Assembly (NCBI RefSeq): GCF_022829635.1
Contig: NZ_JAKSYO010000088.1
Coordinates: 1-64,000, forward strand
Source: Methylobacterium sp. E-066
GTDB lineage: Bacteria; Pseudomonadota; Alphaproteobacteria; Rhizobiales; Beijerinckiaceae
DNA: 64,000 bases
Direction of reading: 5' to 3'
Of the stretch, positions 18,655-31,165 are shown one piece after another (the first letter of the stretch is position 1; every line of letters starts with the position of its first letter). The position numbers and the translations under genes were made by a program. The notes beneath the pieces are model-generated. The model saw only the letters and a list, made by a program, of their open reading frames with translations. It searched no databases and was not told the DNA's origin.

Positions 18655-19485
18655 ATGACCGGCCGTCGCAACGATGGCCGCCCGGGCGGTCCGCCCCGTT
18701 TCGGATCGCGACCCGGCTTCCGGCCCGGCGGCCGTTCTGGGGGACCCGGACCGCGGCCCGAATCCGGCGCAGCCGATGGCTCAGCCGTGCTCTATGGGTG
18801 GCACCCGGTGGTTCAGGCCCTGGGCAATGCCGAGCGTGGGCTGCACCGGCTGCTCGCCACCGAGAACGCCGCCGCCCGGCTGACCGAGGAATTCGGCGAC
18901 GCCCTGCGCATCACCCCCGAGCTGGTGCGGCCGAGCGAGATCGGCCGCCTGCTCGGGCCGGACGCGGTCCACCAGGGCCTCTATCTCGAGGCCGAGCCCC
19001 TGCCCGCCCCCGGCCTCCACGACCTGCCGGCCGATGCCCTGCTGCTGGCGCTGGACCAGATCACCGACCCGCACAATGTCGGGGCGATCGTCCGCACGGC
19101 CGCGGCCTTCGGGGTCGCCGGCATCGTCACCACGGTGCGGCACGCGCCGGGCGCCACCGGGGTCCTGGCGAAATCCGCCTCGGGCGGCCTGGAGCACGTG
19201 CCCTTCGTCACCGTCCGCAACCTGGCCGAGGCGCTGATCGAGCTGGGCGAGCGCGGCTACACCCGGATCGGTCTCGATTCCGACGCGCCGGCGAGCCTCG
19301 ACACGCTCACCATCGCGCGGCCGCTGGTGATCGTCCTCGGGGCGGAGGGCAAGGGCCTGCGCGAGCGGACCCGGACCTGCTGCGATATCCTGGCCCGGAT
19401 CCCGTTCTCGGGGGCGATCCGCAGCCTCAACGTCTCGAACGCTGCCGCCATCACCCTCTACGCGCTGGGCCGGCCGCCGGCCTGA
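18655..19485 (+). CDS. rlmB: 23S rRNA 2'-O-ribose methyltransferase, TrmH/RlmB family
   Basis: A 276-residue SPOUT methyltransferase. Residues 1-42 are a Gly/Arg/Pro-rich tail, common in alphaproteobacterial members and probably RNA-contacting. Residues 45-115 form the L30e-like substrate-binding domain. The SPOUT knot motifs are LALDQITDPHNVGAIVRTA (about 138-156), VIVLGAEGKGL (about 224-234) and IPFSGAIRSLNVSNAAAI (about 247-264). RlmB methylates G2251 of 23S rRNA using S-adenosylmethionine. Family motifs separate it from TrmH and TrmL only by overall similarity, so a paralogous specificity is possible. Confidence 0.85.
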   Translation: MTGRRNDGRPGGPPRFGSRPGFRPGGRSGGPGPRPESGAADGSAVLYGWHPVVQALGNAERGLHRLLATENAAARLTEEFGDALRITPELVRPSEIGRLLGPDAVHQGLYLEAEPLPAPGLHDLPADALLLALDQITDPHNVGAIVRTAAAFGVAGIVTTVRHAPGATGVLAKSASGGLEHVPFVTVRNLAEALIELGERGYTRIGLDSDAPASLDTLTIARPLVIVLGAEGKGLRERTRTCCDILARIPFSGAIRSLNVSNAAAITLYALGRPPA

Positions 19486-19603
19486 ACCGGGCTCCGATAC
19501 CCGGCGGAAACAAAATGTTGCCTGCCGAAATCGGGTGGTGATCTAGGCAATTCCAGCACCATACCGTAGAAGACAAATAAGAGGGGGGCGTGGGCTGGTA
19601 GGC

Positions 19604-19867
19604 GTGCGCCGGATGCTGGACGATGCTTTTACGTATGGGGGCGGGATCGCCAGCCTGATCGCGGTCGGCATCTGGCTGTGGCTCGCCCGGTGGGCCTTCC
19701 CGAGCTTCGAAGCCTTCGTGAAGGGCTTTGACGACGAGCTGCATCTCGGCGCCAGCCCCGAAGAACGCGCCCGCACCGCCCGCTGGCATCAGGTCCGGCA
19801 GGCGGCCGTGGCGCTGACGGTCGTGGCGGCCCTGTGCCTGTCGATCGGCCTCGCCATCCCCGACTGA
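19604..19867 (+). CDS. Small two-helix membrane protein
   Basis: An 87-residue hypothetical protein. There is a hydrophobic segment at about 13-33 (GGGIASLIAVGIWLWLARW), an amphipathic charged middle (EERARTARWHQ) and a second helix at 66-84. The GTG at 19604 follows GGTAGG; the ATG at 19613 is an alternative. It is followed by a complete mosaic element. Confidence 0.6.
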   Translation: MRRMLDDAFTYGGGIASLIAVGIWLWLARWAFPSFEAFVKGFDDELHLGASPEERARTARWHQVRQAAVALTVVAALCLSIGLAIPD

Positions 19868-19875
19868 GCGGATCA

Positions 19876-19987
19876 AATCCGGATTCAAAAGGTCGAGACC
19901 TTTTGCGGGTCCAGGGCAGAGCCCTGGTCTCTCAGGGGCTCCGCCCCTGAACCCCGCCAAAGGGCTGAGCCCTTTGGAAACCCTGTT
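19876..19987 (+). repeat. Complete mosaic palindromic element (reference copy)
   Basis: Four palindromic modules in order: AAAAGGTCgaGACCTTTT, CCAGGGCagaGCCCTGG, AGGGGCtccGCCCCT and CCAAAGGGCtgaGCCCTTTGG, joined by constant linkers. It lies between two convergent genes. Confidence 0.85.
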
Positions 19988-19995
19988 TTTGGCGG

Positions 19996-20874
19996 TCAGG
20001 CAATGGCTCCGGCGATCGCGCCGGCCGTGGTGATCCAGATCCGGTCCCGGTGGGACGCGATGTGCGCGAGCGCCGCCCGCAGCGGCCGCAGCCGGTGGGG
20101 CTGGCCGACGATGTACGGGTGGAGCGCGATGCCCATCACCAGGGGCGCGGTGGCGGATTGCTCCAGCATCTCGTCGAAGGCGTCGACGATCGCGTCGGCG
20201 AACTGGCGGCCGGTCTCCTTGCGGGCGACGATCGCCGGGATGTCGTTCAGCTCCTGCGGATAGGGCACGGCCAGGATCCGGCCGCCGTCCCGGGTCGCCA
20301 TCCAGGTCGGCTGGTCGTCGTGGCACCAGTCGAGCAGGTACCGGTAGCCGGCCTCGGCAAGCAGGTCGGGCGTGACCCGCGATTGCGAGATCCAGGGCCC
20401 GAGCCAGCCGGCCGGTGCCCGGCCCTCCTCCCGGGTCAGGATCGCGGTGGCCTCCGCGATCAGGGCGCGCTCCTCCGCCTCGGACAGGGTCCCCTGCCGC
20501 TCGGCATTGGTGCGGCCGTGACCGACGATCTCGTCGCCCCGCGCCCGGAACGCCTCGATCAGGCCCGGGCAGTCCCGGTAGAGCCGGCTGTTGACCAGCA
20601 CGCTTGCGGGCAGGCCGAGGCCGTCGAGGGCGTCCCGCAGCCGCCAGGCCCCGACCCGGTTGCCCCAGTCGCGCCAGGCGTAGTTGAGCACGTCGGGCTG
20701 CGGCCCGCCCGGGGCGAGCTCCGCCCCGAGCCCCGACCCGAAATCGAAGGTCTCGAGGTTGAGCCCGACATAGACCGCGAGCCGCTTAGCCCCGGGCCAG
20801 TCATAGACCGGCCGGTCCGGAAGGGCGCTGTAGCGGTAGCGGCCGTGCTGCGCGGCCGAGGGAGCATCATCCAT
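19996..20874 (-). CDS. Polysaccharide deacetylase-family (NodB/PuuE-like) hydrolase
   Basis: A 292-residue cytosolic carbohydrate-esterase-4-fold protein. The fold is indicated by RLAVYVGLNLETFDFG near the N-terminus, the metal-site-like EIVGHGRTNAERQG, the GWLGPWISQS segment and the C-terminal MGIALHPYIVGQPHR. These features are closer to PuuE-type allantoinases and related cyclic-amide hydrolases than to chitin deacetylases, since no signal peptide is present. It is divergent from the MFS transporter gene. A role in cyclic amide or ureide breakdown is inferred, not shown. Confidence 0.8.
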   Translation of the reverse strand: MDDAPSAAQHGRYRYSALPDRPVYDWPGAKRLAVYVGLNLETFDFGSGLGAELAPGGPQPDVLNYAWRDWGNRVGAWRLRDALDGLGLPASVLVNSRLYRDCPGLIEAFRARGDEIVGHGRTNAERQGTLSEAEERALIAEATAILTREEGRAPAGWLGPWISQSRVTPDLLAEAGYRYLLDWCHDDQPTWMATRDGGRILAVPYPQELNDIPAIVARKETGRQFADAIVDAFDEMLEQSATAPLVMGIALHPYIVGQPHRLRPLRAALAHIASHRDRIWITTAGAIAGAIA

Positions 20875-21033
20875 CGCGGGTCCAGTGTCCGGGGGCGTCC
20901 GGGCAGATAGGCCGGATCCGGGCCGCCGCCATGCCTGTCCGCCGTCACGCCTGTTCCGACGGGCGGCCCTGCTGTACCGGGTCGGAAACGGGATCGCGGG
21001 CGCCGCGGTCCGGGTGTCGAGGAAGGATCCGCC

Positions 21034-22437
21034 GTGCCGCTGGCCGACACATCTCAGGGGGACGGTCGACCGGTCGTCTCAGACATCGCCGCGCGTCTCG
21101 AACGGCTGCCGATGTCGCGCTACCAGCGCAAGATCTTCGCGGTCATCGCCTCGGCGTGGCTGGTCGATCAGATCGACGTGGCGCTCCTGACCTTCCTGCT
21201 CGGCTCGATCGTGGTGGCGTTCGGGTTGAGCCCCACGGAGGCCGGCCAGCTCGCCGCCATGACCTTCGCAGGCCAGCTCGTCGGCAACATCGTCGCCGGC
21301 ACCGCCTCCGACCGGTTCGGCCGCAAGGCCGTGTTCCAGGTGACCATGGTGGTCTGGGGCCTGGCGAGTCTCGCGGCGGCCACCGCCTGGAGCCTGCCCG
21401 TGCTAATGGCCTGCCGGTTCCTGATCGGGGCGGGCGTCGGCGGCGAGGCGCCGGTGGCGCAGGCGATGGTCTCGGAGATCGTCCCGGCCCCCGTGCGCGG
21501 CAAATACATCGCGATCCTCGAGGGGTTCTGGGCGGTGGGCTACGTCCTGTCGGGGGCGATCAGCTTCTTCGTGCTGCCCTATCTCGGCTGGCGCTGGGCC
21601 TTCGTGGTGGTCGGCCTGCTGTCGCTGGTGGTGCTCGCGGTGCGCCGGAACATGCCCGAATCGCCCCGCTGGCTCGCCGAAGCCGGGCGCCACGCGGAGG
21701 CCGAGGCGGTGATGGCCACGATGGAGCGGGCCGTCGAGCGCGCCACCGGCCGGCCCCTGCCCCCGGTCACCCCGCAGATCGCCGCCGCGATGGCGGAGAC
21801 GGTCGCCGATCCGATTCCCGGCCCCCGGCTGAGCGCGGTGGCGACCCTGTTCGCGCCGGCCTACCGGATGCGCACCGTCATGGCCTTCGGGCTGTGGTTC
21901 TTCGCGCTGATCGGCTTCTTCGGGCTCAATTCCTGGATCGCGGTGCTGCTCAAGGAGCGCGGCTTCTCGATCGTCGGCTCGGTGGGCTTCGTGACCCTGA
22001 TCACCCTGGGCGGCATCCCGGGCTTCGCCACCGCGGCCGTGCTGCTCGAGCGGATCGGCCGCAAGCCGACCACGGCCCTGTTCCTGATCTGCGCGGCCGC
22101 GGCCGCCTGGCTGTACGGCAACGCCGCCGGCGAGACCTGGCTGTTCGTGTCCGGTTTCGTGATGCAGTTCTTCATGTTCGGCATGTGGAGCTGCCTCTAC
22201 GCCTACACGCCGGAGCTGTACCCGACCCGGGCCCGGGCCACGGGGGCCGGCTTCGCTTCGGCCTTCGGACGAATCGGCGCCATCCTGGGACCGATGATCG
22301 TGCCGGTGCTGGTCCGCGATTACGGCCCGGCCACCGCCTTCCAGGTCGGAGCGGGCGGGTTCCTGATCGCCGCCCTGCTGGTCCTCACCCTCGGGGTCGA
22401 GACCCGCGGCAAGGTGCTGGAGGCGGTCTCACACTGA
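21034..22437 (+). CDS. MFS transporter, sugar/aromatic-acid porter family
   Basis: A 467-residue inner-membrane transporter with about 12 helices. The signature GTASDRFGRKAVF occurs between TM2 and TM3. The RFLIGAGVGGEAPVA and PESPRWL motifs are typical of the metabolite:H+ symporter/sugar-porter group, and LLERIGRKPT follows in the second half. The start is GTG at 21034, six bases after AGGAAGGA. The gene lies 164 bp ahead of an amidohydrolase on the same strand and is divergent from the PuuE-like gene, so uptake of a substrate for one of these hydrolases is plausible. Confidence 0.88.
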   Translation: MPLADTSQGDGRPVVSDIAARLERLPMSRYQRKIFAVIASAWLVDQIDVALLTFLLGSIVVAFGLSPTEAGQLAAMTFAGQLVGNIVAGTASDRFGRKAVFQVTMVVWGLASLAAATAWSLPVLMACRFLIGAGVGGEAPVAQAMVSEIVPAPVRGKYIAILEGFWAVGYVLSGAISFFVLPYLGWRWAFVVVGLLSLVVLAVRRNMPESPRWLAEAGRHAEAEAVMATMERAVERATGRPLPPVTPQIAAAMAETVADPIPGPRLSAVATLFAPAYRMRTVMAFGLWFFALIGFFGLNSWIAVLLKERGFSIVGSVGFVTLITLGGIPGFATAAVLLERIGRKPTTALFLICAAAAAWLYGNAAGETWLFVSGFVMQFFMFGMWSCLYAYTPELYPTRARATGAGFASAFGRIGAILGPMIVPVLVRDYGPATAFQVGAGGFLIAALLVLTLGVETRGKVLEAVSH

Positions 22438-22450
22438 GCGGAAGAGCCGC

Positions 22451-22489
22451 CGAGTCTTCCAGGCGAGTCTTGCAGGCGAGTCTTCCAGG
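22451..22489. repeat. Tandem 13-bp repeat, three copies
   Basis: CGAGTCTTCCAGG, CGAGTCTTGCAGG and CGAGTCTTCCAGG follow each other without gaps, directly after the MFS stop codon and running into a partial mosaic element. Confidence 0.7.
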
Positions 22490-22532
22490 GCGCTGCCCTG
22501 CACCCGCACAAGGTCTCGACCTTGTGAATCCT
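22484..22532 (-). repeat. Partial mosaic palindromic element, minus orientation
   Basis: Contains CAGGGCgctGCCCTG and CACAAGGTCtcGACCTTGTG modules in reversed order. It is the only copy here whose orientation opposes both flanking genes. Confidence 0.7.
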
Positions 22533-22601
22533 TGATCTGATTCGATGGTCGATGTTCGGCCCCACACCTTCCTCACATCACAAACGTGGAGTCCCCAAAA
22601 A

Positions 22602-23456
22602 ATGCCCGTCGTGGACATGCGCAGCCGTCCGACCTTCCTGCACACGTTCTTCGGCGCCGAGCCCGACACGCCGGAATTCGGGATCGCGCGCTGGCTGAAC
22701 GCCCGGGTCGGCAGCCGTGAAGTGGAGCACTTCACCCGGGGCGCCACGATCGAGGGGTTCTGCGCCGAGATGGACGGGGCCGGGATCGACGTCGCCGTGA
22801 TGGTCGCCCGCTCGGTGCCGGGGGTCCGGATCTCGAACGACGCCCTCGCGCAGGCCGCCGGGCATGATCCGAAGCGGCTGATCGGCATCGCCTCGGTGGA
22901 CCCGGTGAAGCTCGGCCGCAAGGCGGCGGTCGCCGAGGCCAAGCGCGCCGTGACCGAACTCGGCTTCAAGGGGATCAACCTCGATGCCGGCTTCTACCGC
23001 GAGGGCATGCGGGCCGACGACGAGCGGCTGATGCCGCTCTACGAGCTGTGCGAGAAACTCGCAGTCCCGGCCTTCGTGATGTCCGGCCCGACCACCCCGG
23101 ACCTGCGCCTCAACGATCCCCTGGCGGTGGACCGGGTCGCCAAGACCTTCCCGAAGCTGCCGATCGTGTGCTGCCACGGGTTCTACCCGCATGTCGCCGA
23201 GATGGTGACCGTGGCCTTCCGCAATGAGAACGTGTTCGTCTCCCCGGACATGTACACGTTCGCGCCCGGCGGCGGCCTCTACGTGGAGGCGGCGAACGGC
23301 TTCATGAAAGACCAGTTCCTGTTCGGCTCCTCGTTCCCGTTCCGGCCGATGCGCCAGGGCGTCGAGGATTTTCGCGCGCTGGGCCTCTCGGAGGACGCCC
23401 TGGACGCCGCCCTCTGGCGCAACGCCAACCGCCTGCTCAACCTCGGCCTGGCATAG
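22602..23456 (+). CDS. Amidohydrolase-family (TIM-barrel) protein
   Basis: A 284-residue amidohydrolase-2 family protein. It opens with VVDMRSRPTFLH, where the usual HxH metal motif is replaced by R-x-R, and later has GINLDAGFYREGM, IVCCHGFYPH and a C-terminal FLFGSSFPFRP resembling the family's GSD-P end. The family includes decarboxylases of aromatic acids and 2-pyrone-4,6-dicarboxylate lactonase. Loss of the N-terminal HxH makes metal binding uncertain. GGAG stands 10 bases before the ATG at 22602. The upstream MFS gene suggests a transport-catabolism pair. Confidence 0.75.
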   Translation: MPVVDMRSRPTFLHTFFGAEPDTPEFGIARWLNARVGSREVEHFTRGATIEGFCAEMDGAGIDVAVMVARSVPGVRISNDALAQAAGHDPKRLIGIASVDPVKLGRKAAVAEAKRAVTELGFKGINLDAGFYREGMRADDERLMPLYELCEKLAVPAFVMSGPTTPDLRLNDPLAVDRVAKTFPKLPIVCCHGFYPHVAEMVTVAFRNENVFVSPDMYTFAPGGGLYVEAANGFMKDQFLFGSSFPFRPMRQGVEDFRALGLSEDALDAALWRNANRLLNLGLA

Positions 23457-23471
23457 GTCCAGTCCTGAGAT

Positions 23472-23574
23472 CCCAAAGGGCTCAGCCCTTTGGCGGGGCT
23501 CAGGGGCGGAGCCCTTGAAAACAGCGGGCTCCGCCCGCACCCGCAAAAGGTCTCGGACCTTTTGAATCCGGGAC
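23472..23574 (-). repeat. Complete mosaic palindromic element, minus orientation
   Basis: Contains CCAAAGGGCtcaGCCCTTTGG, a GGGCTC/GAGCCC pair, CGGGCtccGCCCG and AAAAGGTCtcgGACCTTTT in reversed order. It fills the gap between the convergent amidohydrolase and chemoreceptor genes. Confidence 0.8.
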
Positions 23575-23581
23575 TTTGCTG

Positions 23582-25642
23582 TCAGGCGGCGCGGACGTTG
23601 GCCAAAAAATCGCCGACGGCGCCGCGCAGGGCGCTGGCCTGCCGGGCCAAGTCGCTGGCGGCGTCCAGCACCTGGGACGAGCCGTGGCTGGCCATGTCCG
23701 CCGCATCGCCCGCGCCGGCGATGTGGCCCGAGACCGCCCGGGTATCCTGCGAGGTCTGGCCGGTGGTGCGGGCGATCTCGGCGGTGGCCGCGCCCTGCTG
23801 CTCGACCATGGCGGCGATCTCGGCCCCGATCCGGGCGAGGTTGCGGATCACCTCGGTGATGCCGCCGATCGACCGGACCGAGGCCTCGGTGGACCCGGTG
23901 ATCTCGGCGACCTTGGCGGCGATCTCTTCGGTGGCCTTCGCGGTCTGGCCGGCGAGGTTCTTGACCTCGGCGGCGACCACCGCGAAGCCGCGGCCGGCCT
24001 CCCCGGCCCGGGCCGCCTCGATCGTGGCGTTCAGCGCCAGCAGGTTGGTCTGGCCGGCGATGTCCGAGATCATCGCGACGATCTCCCCGATGCTGCCGGC
24101 GGCCTGGGCGAGGCGGCGAACCTCCCCGGCCATGCCGTCCGCGTCCCGGGTCGCGGAGGCCGCGAGGTCGGCCGAGGCCCCGACCTGCACGCCGATCTCC
24201 CGGACCGAGGCCGTCAGTTCCTCGGTGGCCGCCGCCACCGTGTCGGCCGAGCGGGCGGCCGAATCCGCGGCGCCGGCCACCGCCCGGCTGAGGTCGGTGG
24301 TGTCCTGCGCGGCCCGGGCCATGCCGTGGGCGGAGGCCTCCAGCTGCTCGGCCGCCGCCGAGACCGCCTCGACGATGCCGCCGACCTGGTGCTCGAAGCT
24401 GTCGGCGAGGCTCAGGGCGGCCGTGCGCTGCGCGGCGGCGGTCTCGGCGGCGAGCCGCTGCTGCGCGGCGCGGGCGAGCCGGCGCTCCGCGACGCTGTCG
24501 CGGAACGTCACCGCGGCGGCAGCGATCGCCTGCACCTCGCGCGCGCCTCCGGCGGGGATCGTCAGGTCGGCGCCCGGCTCGTCGTGTCCCTCGCCCCGGC
24601 CGATCGCCGTCAGCACCTGGGCCATCCGGACCAGGGGCCGCGCGATGGCCGTGCCCAACCAGAACGCGAAGCCGACCGAGAGCGCGAACAGGGCGAGCCC
24701 GCCCGCGATCCAGGCCGTCAGCATCCGGTCGGCCCGGGCCCGCACCGCGCCCGCGGCGGAGACCAGGTCGGCGGTCAGGCGGTCCTCGACCCCCTTCAGG
24801 GCGTCGATGCGCTGGGTGGCGAGCCGGAACCAGGCCGGCGCGTCCCGGAAGGCGGGACTCGTGCCCGGCATCGTCTCCTGCGCGGCCTTGCGCAGGCGCG
24901 CCACCTCCCGGGCCGGCTCGGTGGCCTCGGCCTCGTCCAGCAATCCGGCCTGCCCGTCGGTGGCCCCGGCCCGGAACAGGGCGCCATAGGTCGCCTGATC
25001 GGCCGAGAGCGTGGTGAGCCGGCGCGCGGCGGGCAGGTCCAGGCTGCCGGAGGCGAACACCGCCGAGGCGGCGGCCCGCTCCTGGCCGGCGGCCTCCTTC
25101 AGCGCCAGGAACGCCGCGTAGGCGTTCGCCCGGGCCGCGAGGCCGGCCTCGTCGATCACCCCGCCCATCGCCCGGACCAGGCCCAGCCCCTCGCCGATCA
25201 GGCCGGTATAGAACGTCACCGCCTGCGGCGCGCTCAGGCCGAGGGCGTCGACCTCCCGGCGCTGGGCCGCGAGCCCGGCGAGCGCCTTGGCGAATCCCTC
25301 GGCCCGCGCCGCGAAGGCGGGGCCGAAGCCGGTCGCGGCTGCCATCGCCTCGGGAAGCCCGGCCAAAGCCGCGTCGGTGCGGCTGCGCTGGGCCGCGAGT
25401 TCCGGCCCGAACTGCGCCCCCTTGGCGCCCAGGAACAGGCTGGAGGCACCGCGCTCACGCTGGCCCTCGTGGACGAAGGCGCTGATCCGCGAGGCGAGGC
25501 CGACCAGGGTCTCGACCCGGTCCATCTCGGCGCGCCGCGCCCATTGGTCGGACACCGCCCACCCGGCCGCGCCCGCGAAGGCGAGGCAGGGCGCGAGCGC
25601 CACCGCGAGGATGCGGGCGCGGAGCGAGGAGAGGACGGCCAT
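23582..25642 (-). CDS. Methyl-accepting chemotaxis protein with NIT sensor domain
   Basis: A 686-residue inner-membrane chemoreceptor. TM1 is at about residues 7-29. A periplasmic all-helical NIT-type domain (about 45-300) has the family's [20 protein letters not shown] start. TM2 is at about 310-330, followed by HAMP and a cytoplasmic signalling region. The signalling hairpin [22 protein letters not shown] is intact, so it should couple to CheA/CheW. NIT domains are associated with nitrate/nitrite sensing, but the ligand here is unproven. The ATG at 25642 is preferred; ATG 25678 would add 12 residues. No che genes are nearby. Confidence 0.9.
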   Translation of the reverse strand: MAVLSSLRARILAVALAPCLAFAGAAGWAVSDQWARRAEMDRVETLVGLASRISAFVHEGQRERGASSLFLGAKGAQFGPELAAQRSRTDAALAGLPEAMAAATGFGPAFAARAEGFAKALAGLAAQRREVDALGLSAPQAVTFYTGLIGEGLGLVRAMGGVIDEAGLAARANAYAAFLALKEAAGQERAAASAVFASGSLDLPAARRLTTLSADQATYGALFRAGATDGQAGLLDEAEATEPAREVARLRKAAQETMPGTSPAFRDAPAWFRLATQRIDALKGVEDRLTADLVSAAGAVRARADRMLTAWIAGGLALFALSVGFAFWLGTAIARPLVRMAQVLTAIGRGEGHDEPGADLTIPAGGAREVQAIAAAAVTFRDSVAERRLARAAQQRLAAETAAAQRTAALSLADSFEHQVGGIVEAVSAAAEQLEASAHGMARAAQDTTDLSRAVAGAADSAARSADTVAAATEELTASVREIGVQVGASADLAASATRDADGMAGEVRRLAQAAGSIGEIVAMISDIAGQTNLLALNATIEAARAGEAGRGFAVVAAEVKNLAGQTAKATEEIAAKVAEITGSTEASVRSIGGITEVIRNLARIGAEIAAMVEQQGAATAEIARTTGQTSQDTRAVSGHIAGAGDAADMASHGSSQVLDAASDLARQASALRGAVGDFLANVRAA

Positions 25643-25739
25643 CGGAACCCAGAATGGTACAGCGTTAACCAGACTCATCCGGCACGGATATAAAAACACC
25701 GTTACGGTGCAGGGCCTTGCCGCTTCGTGCGATGCACAA

Positions 25740-26123
25740 TCAGGCGGCAGTCCGAACCGGATCTGCCGCATCCGCCTGCAGGTCGGCATCGAGCTCGGCA
25801 TGCAAATCGCCCCACGCCTTCAGCGCGTGGATGATCGGCTCCAGGGAACGCCCGCGCTCGGTCAGGCTGTACTCCACCTTCGGGGGCACCTCGGCGTAGA
25901 CCTTCCGCGCGATCAGGCCGTCCGCCTCCATCTCGCGCAGCTGGTTCGTGAGCATGCGCTGGGTCACGCTCGCCAGCCGCCGCCGAATCGCGTTGAAGCG
26001 CAGGGTCCCTTCCAGCAGGTGGTAGAGGATCACGCCCTTCCACTTGCCGTCGATGAGCCGGAGGGTCGCCTCGACGGCGCAGCCGGGGCTGCACGTGCCG
26101 CGATGGTGTCGGGTGCGGGGCAT
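25740..26123 (-). CDS. HxlR-family transcriptional regulator, probably redox-responsive
   Basis: A 127-residue winged-helix repressor. It shows the HxlR core: C11-S-P-G-C15[38 protein letters not shown] as recognition helix, and [13 protein letters not shown]. Both C11 and C15 are near the position of the sensing cysteine in YodB/QorR/HypR proteins. It is divergent from a quinone-reductase-like gene, the standard layout for HxlR regulators that respond to quinones, aldehydes or oxidants. The 122-bp shared gap holds an imperfect inverted repeat near 26141-26155 (ATCGTC/GACGGT). Confidence 0.88.
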   Translation of the reverse strand: MPRTRHHRGTCSPGCAVEATLRLIDGKWKGVILYHLLEGTLRFNAIRRRLASVTQRMLTNQLREMEADGLIARKVYAEVPPKVEYSLTERGRSLEPIIHALKAWGDLHAELDADLQADAADPVRTAA

Positions 26124-26245
26124 GACGGGATCCCAAGGCTATCGTCGGACGGTATCATTCTTGGCATTAGTGGCGTTTTATGTGCGTACTTGCGCGCCGT
26201 GAAGGCGGGCGGCATCTCCTGGCGGGTCAGCCGGAGGAGATTGCG

Positions 26246-27265
26246 ATGCGCGCCGTCGGGTACAGAAAATCCCTGCCGATCACCGAATCCGAGGCCCTGG
26301 TCGATCTCGACCTGCCCCAGCCCGAGCCCGGACCCCGCGACCTCTTGGTGAAGGTCGAGGCGATCTCGGTGAACCCGGTCGACACCAAGGTCCGCGTGCG
26401 GGCCGAGCCCGAGGCGGGCGGGGTCAAGGTGCTGGGCTGGGACGCCGCCGGCACCGTGGTCGCCAAGGGCGGGCAGGCCGAGGGCTTTTCCGTCGGCGAT
26501 GCGGTATTCTACGCGGGCGACCTCACCCGGCCGGGGACCAACGCGGAGTACCATTGCGTCGACGCGCGCATCGTCGGGCACAAGCCCACCAGCCTCGACT
26601 GGGCGCAGGCCGCCGCCCTGCCGCTCACCGCGATCACCGCCTGGGAGGCCCTGTTCGACCGGCTCGATACCGGCAAGCCGGTGCCGGGTGCCGCCCCGGC
26701 GATCCTGATCGTCGGCGGGGCGGGCGGCGTCGGCTCGGTGGCGATCCAGCTCGCCCGGCAGCTCACCGACCTGACCGTGATCGCCACCGCGTCCCGGCCC
26801 GAGACGGCGGCCTGGTGCCGGGATCTCGGCGCCCATCACGTGGTCGACCATGCAAGGCCGCTGGCCGCCGAGGTGGCGGCCCTGGGCCTCGGGGCACCGG
26901 GCCTCGTGTTCTCGACCACCAACACCGACGCGCACTTGGCCGAGATCGCCGAGCTGATCGCTCCGCAGGGCCGGTTCGCCCTGATCGACGACCCCGCGCA
27001 GCTCGACGTGGCCCAGCTCAAGCGCAAGAGCCTGTCGCTGCACTGGGAGTTCATGTTCACCCGCTCGATGTTCGGCACGTCCGACATCGGCGCCCAGGGC
27101 GCGCTCCTCGACGAGGTCGCCCGGCTGGTGGATGCAGGGCGCCTGCGCACCACCCTGGGTGAGCATTACGGGCGGATCGACGCCCAGAACCTGCGGCGGG
27201 CCCACGCGCTGATCGAGAGCGGGCGGGCCAAGGGCAAGATCGTGCTCGAAGGCTTTTCGCAGTGA
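26246..27265 (+). CDS. Zinc-independent alcohol dehydrogenase / NADPH:quinone reductase-like
   Basis: A 339-residue medium-chain reductase of the ZH1/quinone-oxidoreductase branch. Residues 1-120 are the GroES-like domain, without the cysteine cluster of zinc enzymes. The Rossmann motif GGAGGVGS is at 157-164. The ATG follows GGAGGAGA at ideal spacing. It forms an apparent operon with a cupin gene 10 bp downstream and is divergent from an HxlR repressor, so detoxification of quinones or reactive carbonyls under redox control is the likely role. Confidence 0.87.
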   Translation: MRAVGYRKSLPITESEALVDLDLPQPEPGPRDLLVKVEAISVNPVDTKVRVRAEPEAGGVKVLGWDAAGTVVAKGGQAEGFSVGDAVFYAGDLTRPGTNAEYHCVDARIVGHKPTSLDWAQAAALPLTAITAWEALFDRLDTGKPVPGAAPAILIVGGAGGVGSVAIQLARQLTDLTVIATASRPETAAWCRDLGAHHVVDHARPLAAEVAALGLGAPGLVFSTTNTDAHLAEIAELIAPQGRFALIDDPAQLDVAQLKRKSLSLHWEFMFTRSMFGTSDIGAQGALLDEVARLVDAGRLRTTLGEHYGRIDAQNLRRAHALIESGRAKGKIVLEGFSQ

Positions 27266-27275
27266 GGCGGGCGCC

Positions 27276-27698
27276 ATGACCGAGACCGGCACCGGCCTCT
27301 TCGACGTATTGGCGCTCGCGGCGGCCTTGCCCGACAGCGCGCAGACGCTCCTGGTCGACACCTATCTGACCGACCGGGCGGCGGCGAGCGCCCGGGTGTT
27401 CCGGGTCTACCGGCCGACCCCGCCGCACTACCACGCCACCTGCGACGAGTACCTCTACTGCCTGTCGGGACGCGGCACCGTCTGGCTGGGCGACCCCGCG
27501 AACCTGACGGCGTTCGGTCCCGGCCAGCTCTTGTTCTTCGAGAAGGGCACGGTGCACGCGATGCCGGAGATCGCGCCGGACGAGCCGGTGACGTTCCTGT
27601 CGATCGACACCCCGCGGCGGGCGCCCACCGACATCATCTTCGTGAACCCCGAGGACGGCACCCCCGCCACCTTCATGGCCCGCAACGCCGACGCGTGA
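27276..27698 (+). CDS. Single-domain cupin protein
   Basis: A 140-residue cupin. The first motif, PPHYHATCDEYLYCLSGRG, provides two histidines and a glutamate. The second, GPGQLLFFEKGTVHAM, gives the last histidine, so the metal site looks complete. It lies 10 bp after the quinone-reductase-like gene and is probably co-transcribed. Small cupins in such operons may be quinone or catechol dioxygenases, but the substrate is not visible here. Confidence 0.8.
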   Translation: MTETGTGLFDVLALAAALPDSAQTLLVDTYLTDRAAASARVFRVYRPTPPHYHATCDEYLYCLSGRGTVWLGDPANLTAFGPGQLLFFEKGTVHAMPEIAPDEPVTFLSIDTPRRAPTDIIFVNPEDGTPATFMARNADA

Positions 27699-27700
27699 AG

Positions 27701-27811
27701 TCCCGGATTCAAAAGGTCCGTGACCTTTTGCGGGTGCAGGGCAGCGCCCTGCAGGTCTCAAGGGCTCCGCCCCTGAACCCCGCCAAAGGGCCGCAGGCCC
27801 TTTGGAAACCC
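27701..27811 (+). repeat. Complete mosaic palindromic element
   Basis: All four modules are present, with AAAAGGTCcgtGACCTTTT, GCAGGGCagcGCCCTGC, GGGCtccGCCC and CCAAAGGGCcgcaGGCCCTTTGG. It directly follows the cupin stop codon and precedes uvrA. Confidence 0.8.
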
Positions 27812-28018
27812 AGTCCTCCCGGTCGTGAAACGACAGGCCTCCGAGGAGCGGTTGCCGGCGTACGCGTTTCGTTCTAGCAAGGGCGTCGCATTACGGGCCT
27901 GCGTCCCGCCGGCCCACCTTGCCGTCGACCGCTCCGGGCTCGACATGAGCGGGTGCGGCGGCTGACCCGCGCGCAAGCCAGCCCGACCGTGTCGACGCCT
28001 CGAAAGACCGCCGCCCTC

Positions 28019-31165
<3,147 letters not shown>

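Noticed and set aside
22451..22489. CRISPR-like array suggested by three repeats
   Set aside because: 13-bp units with no spacers and no cas genes; a simple tandem repeat.
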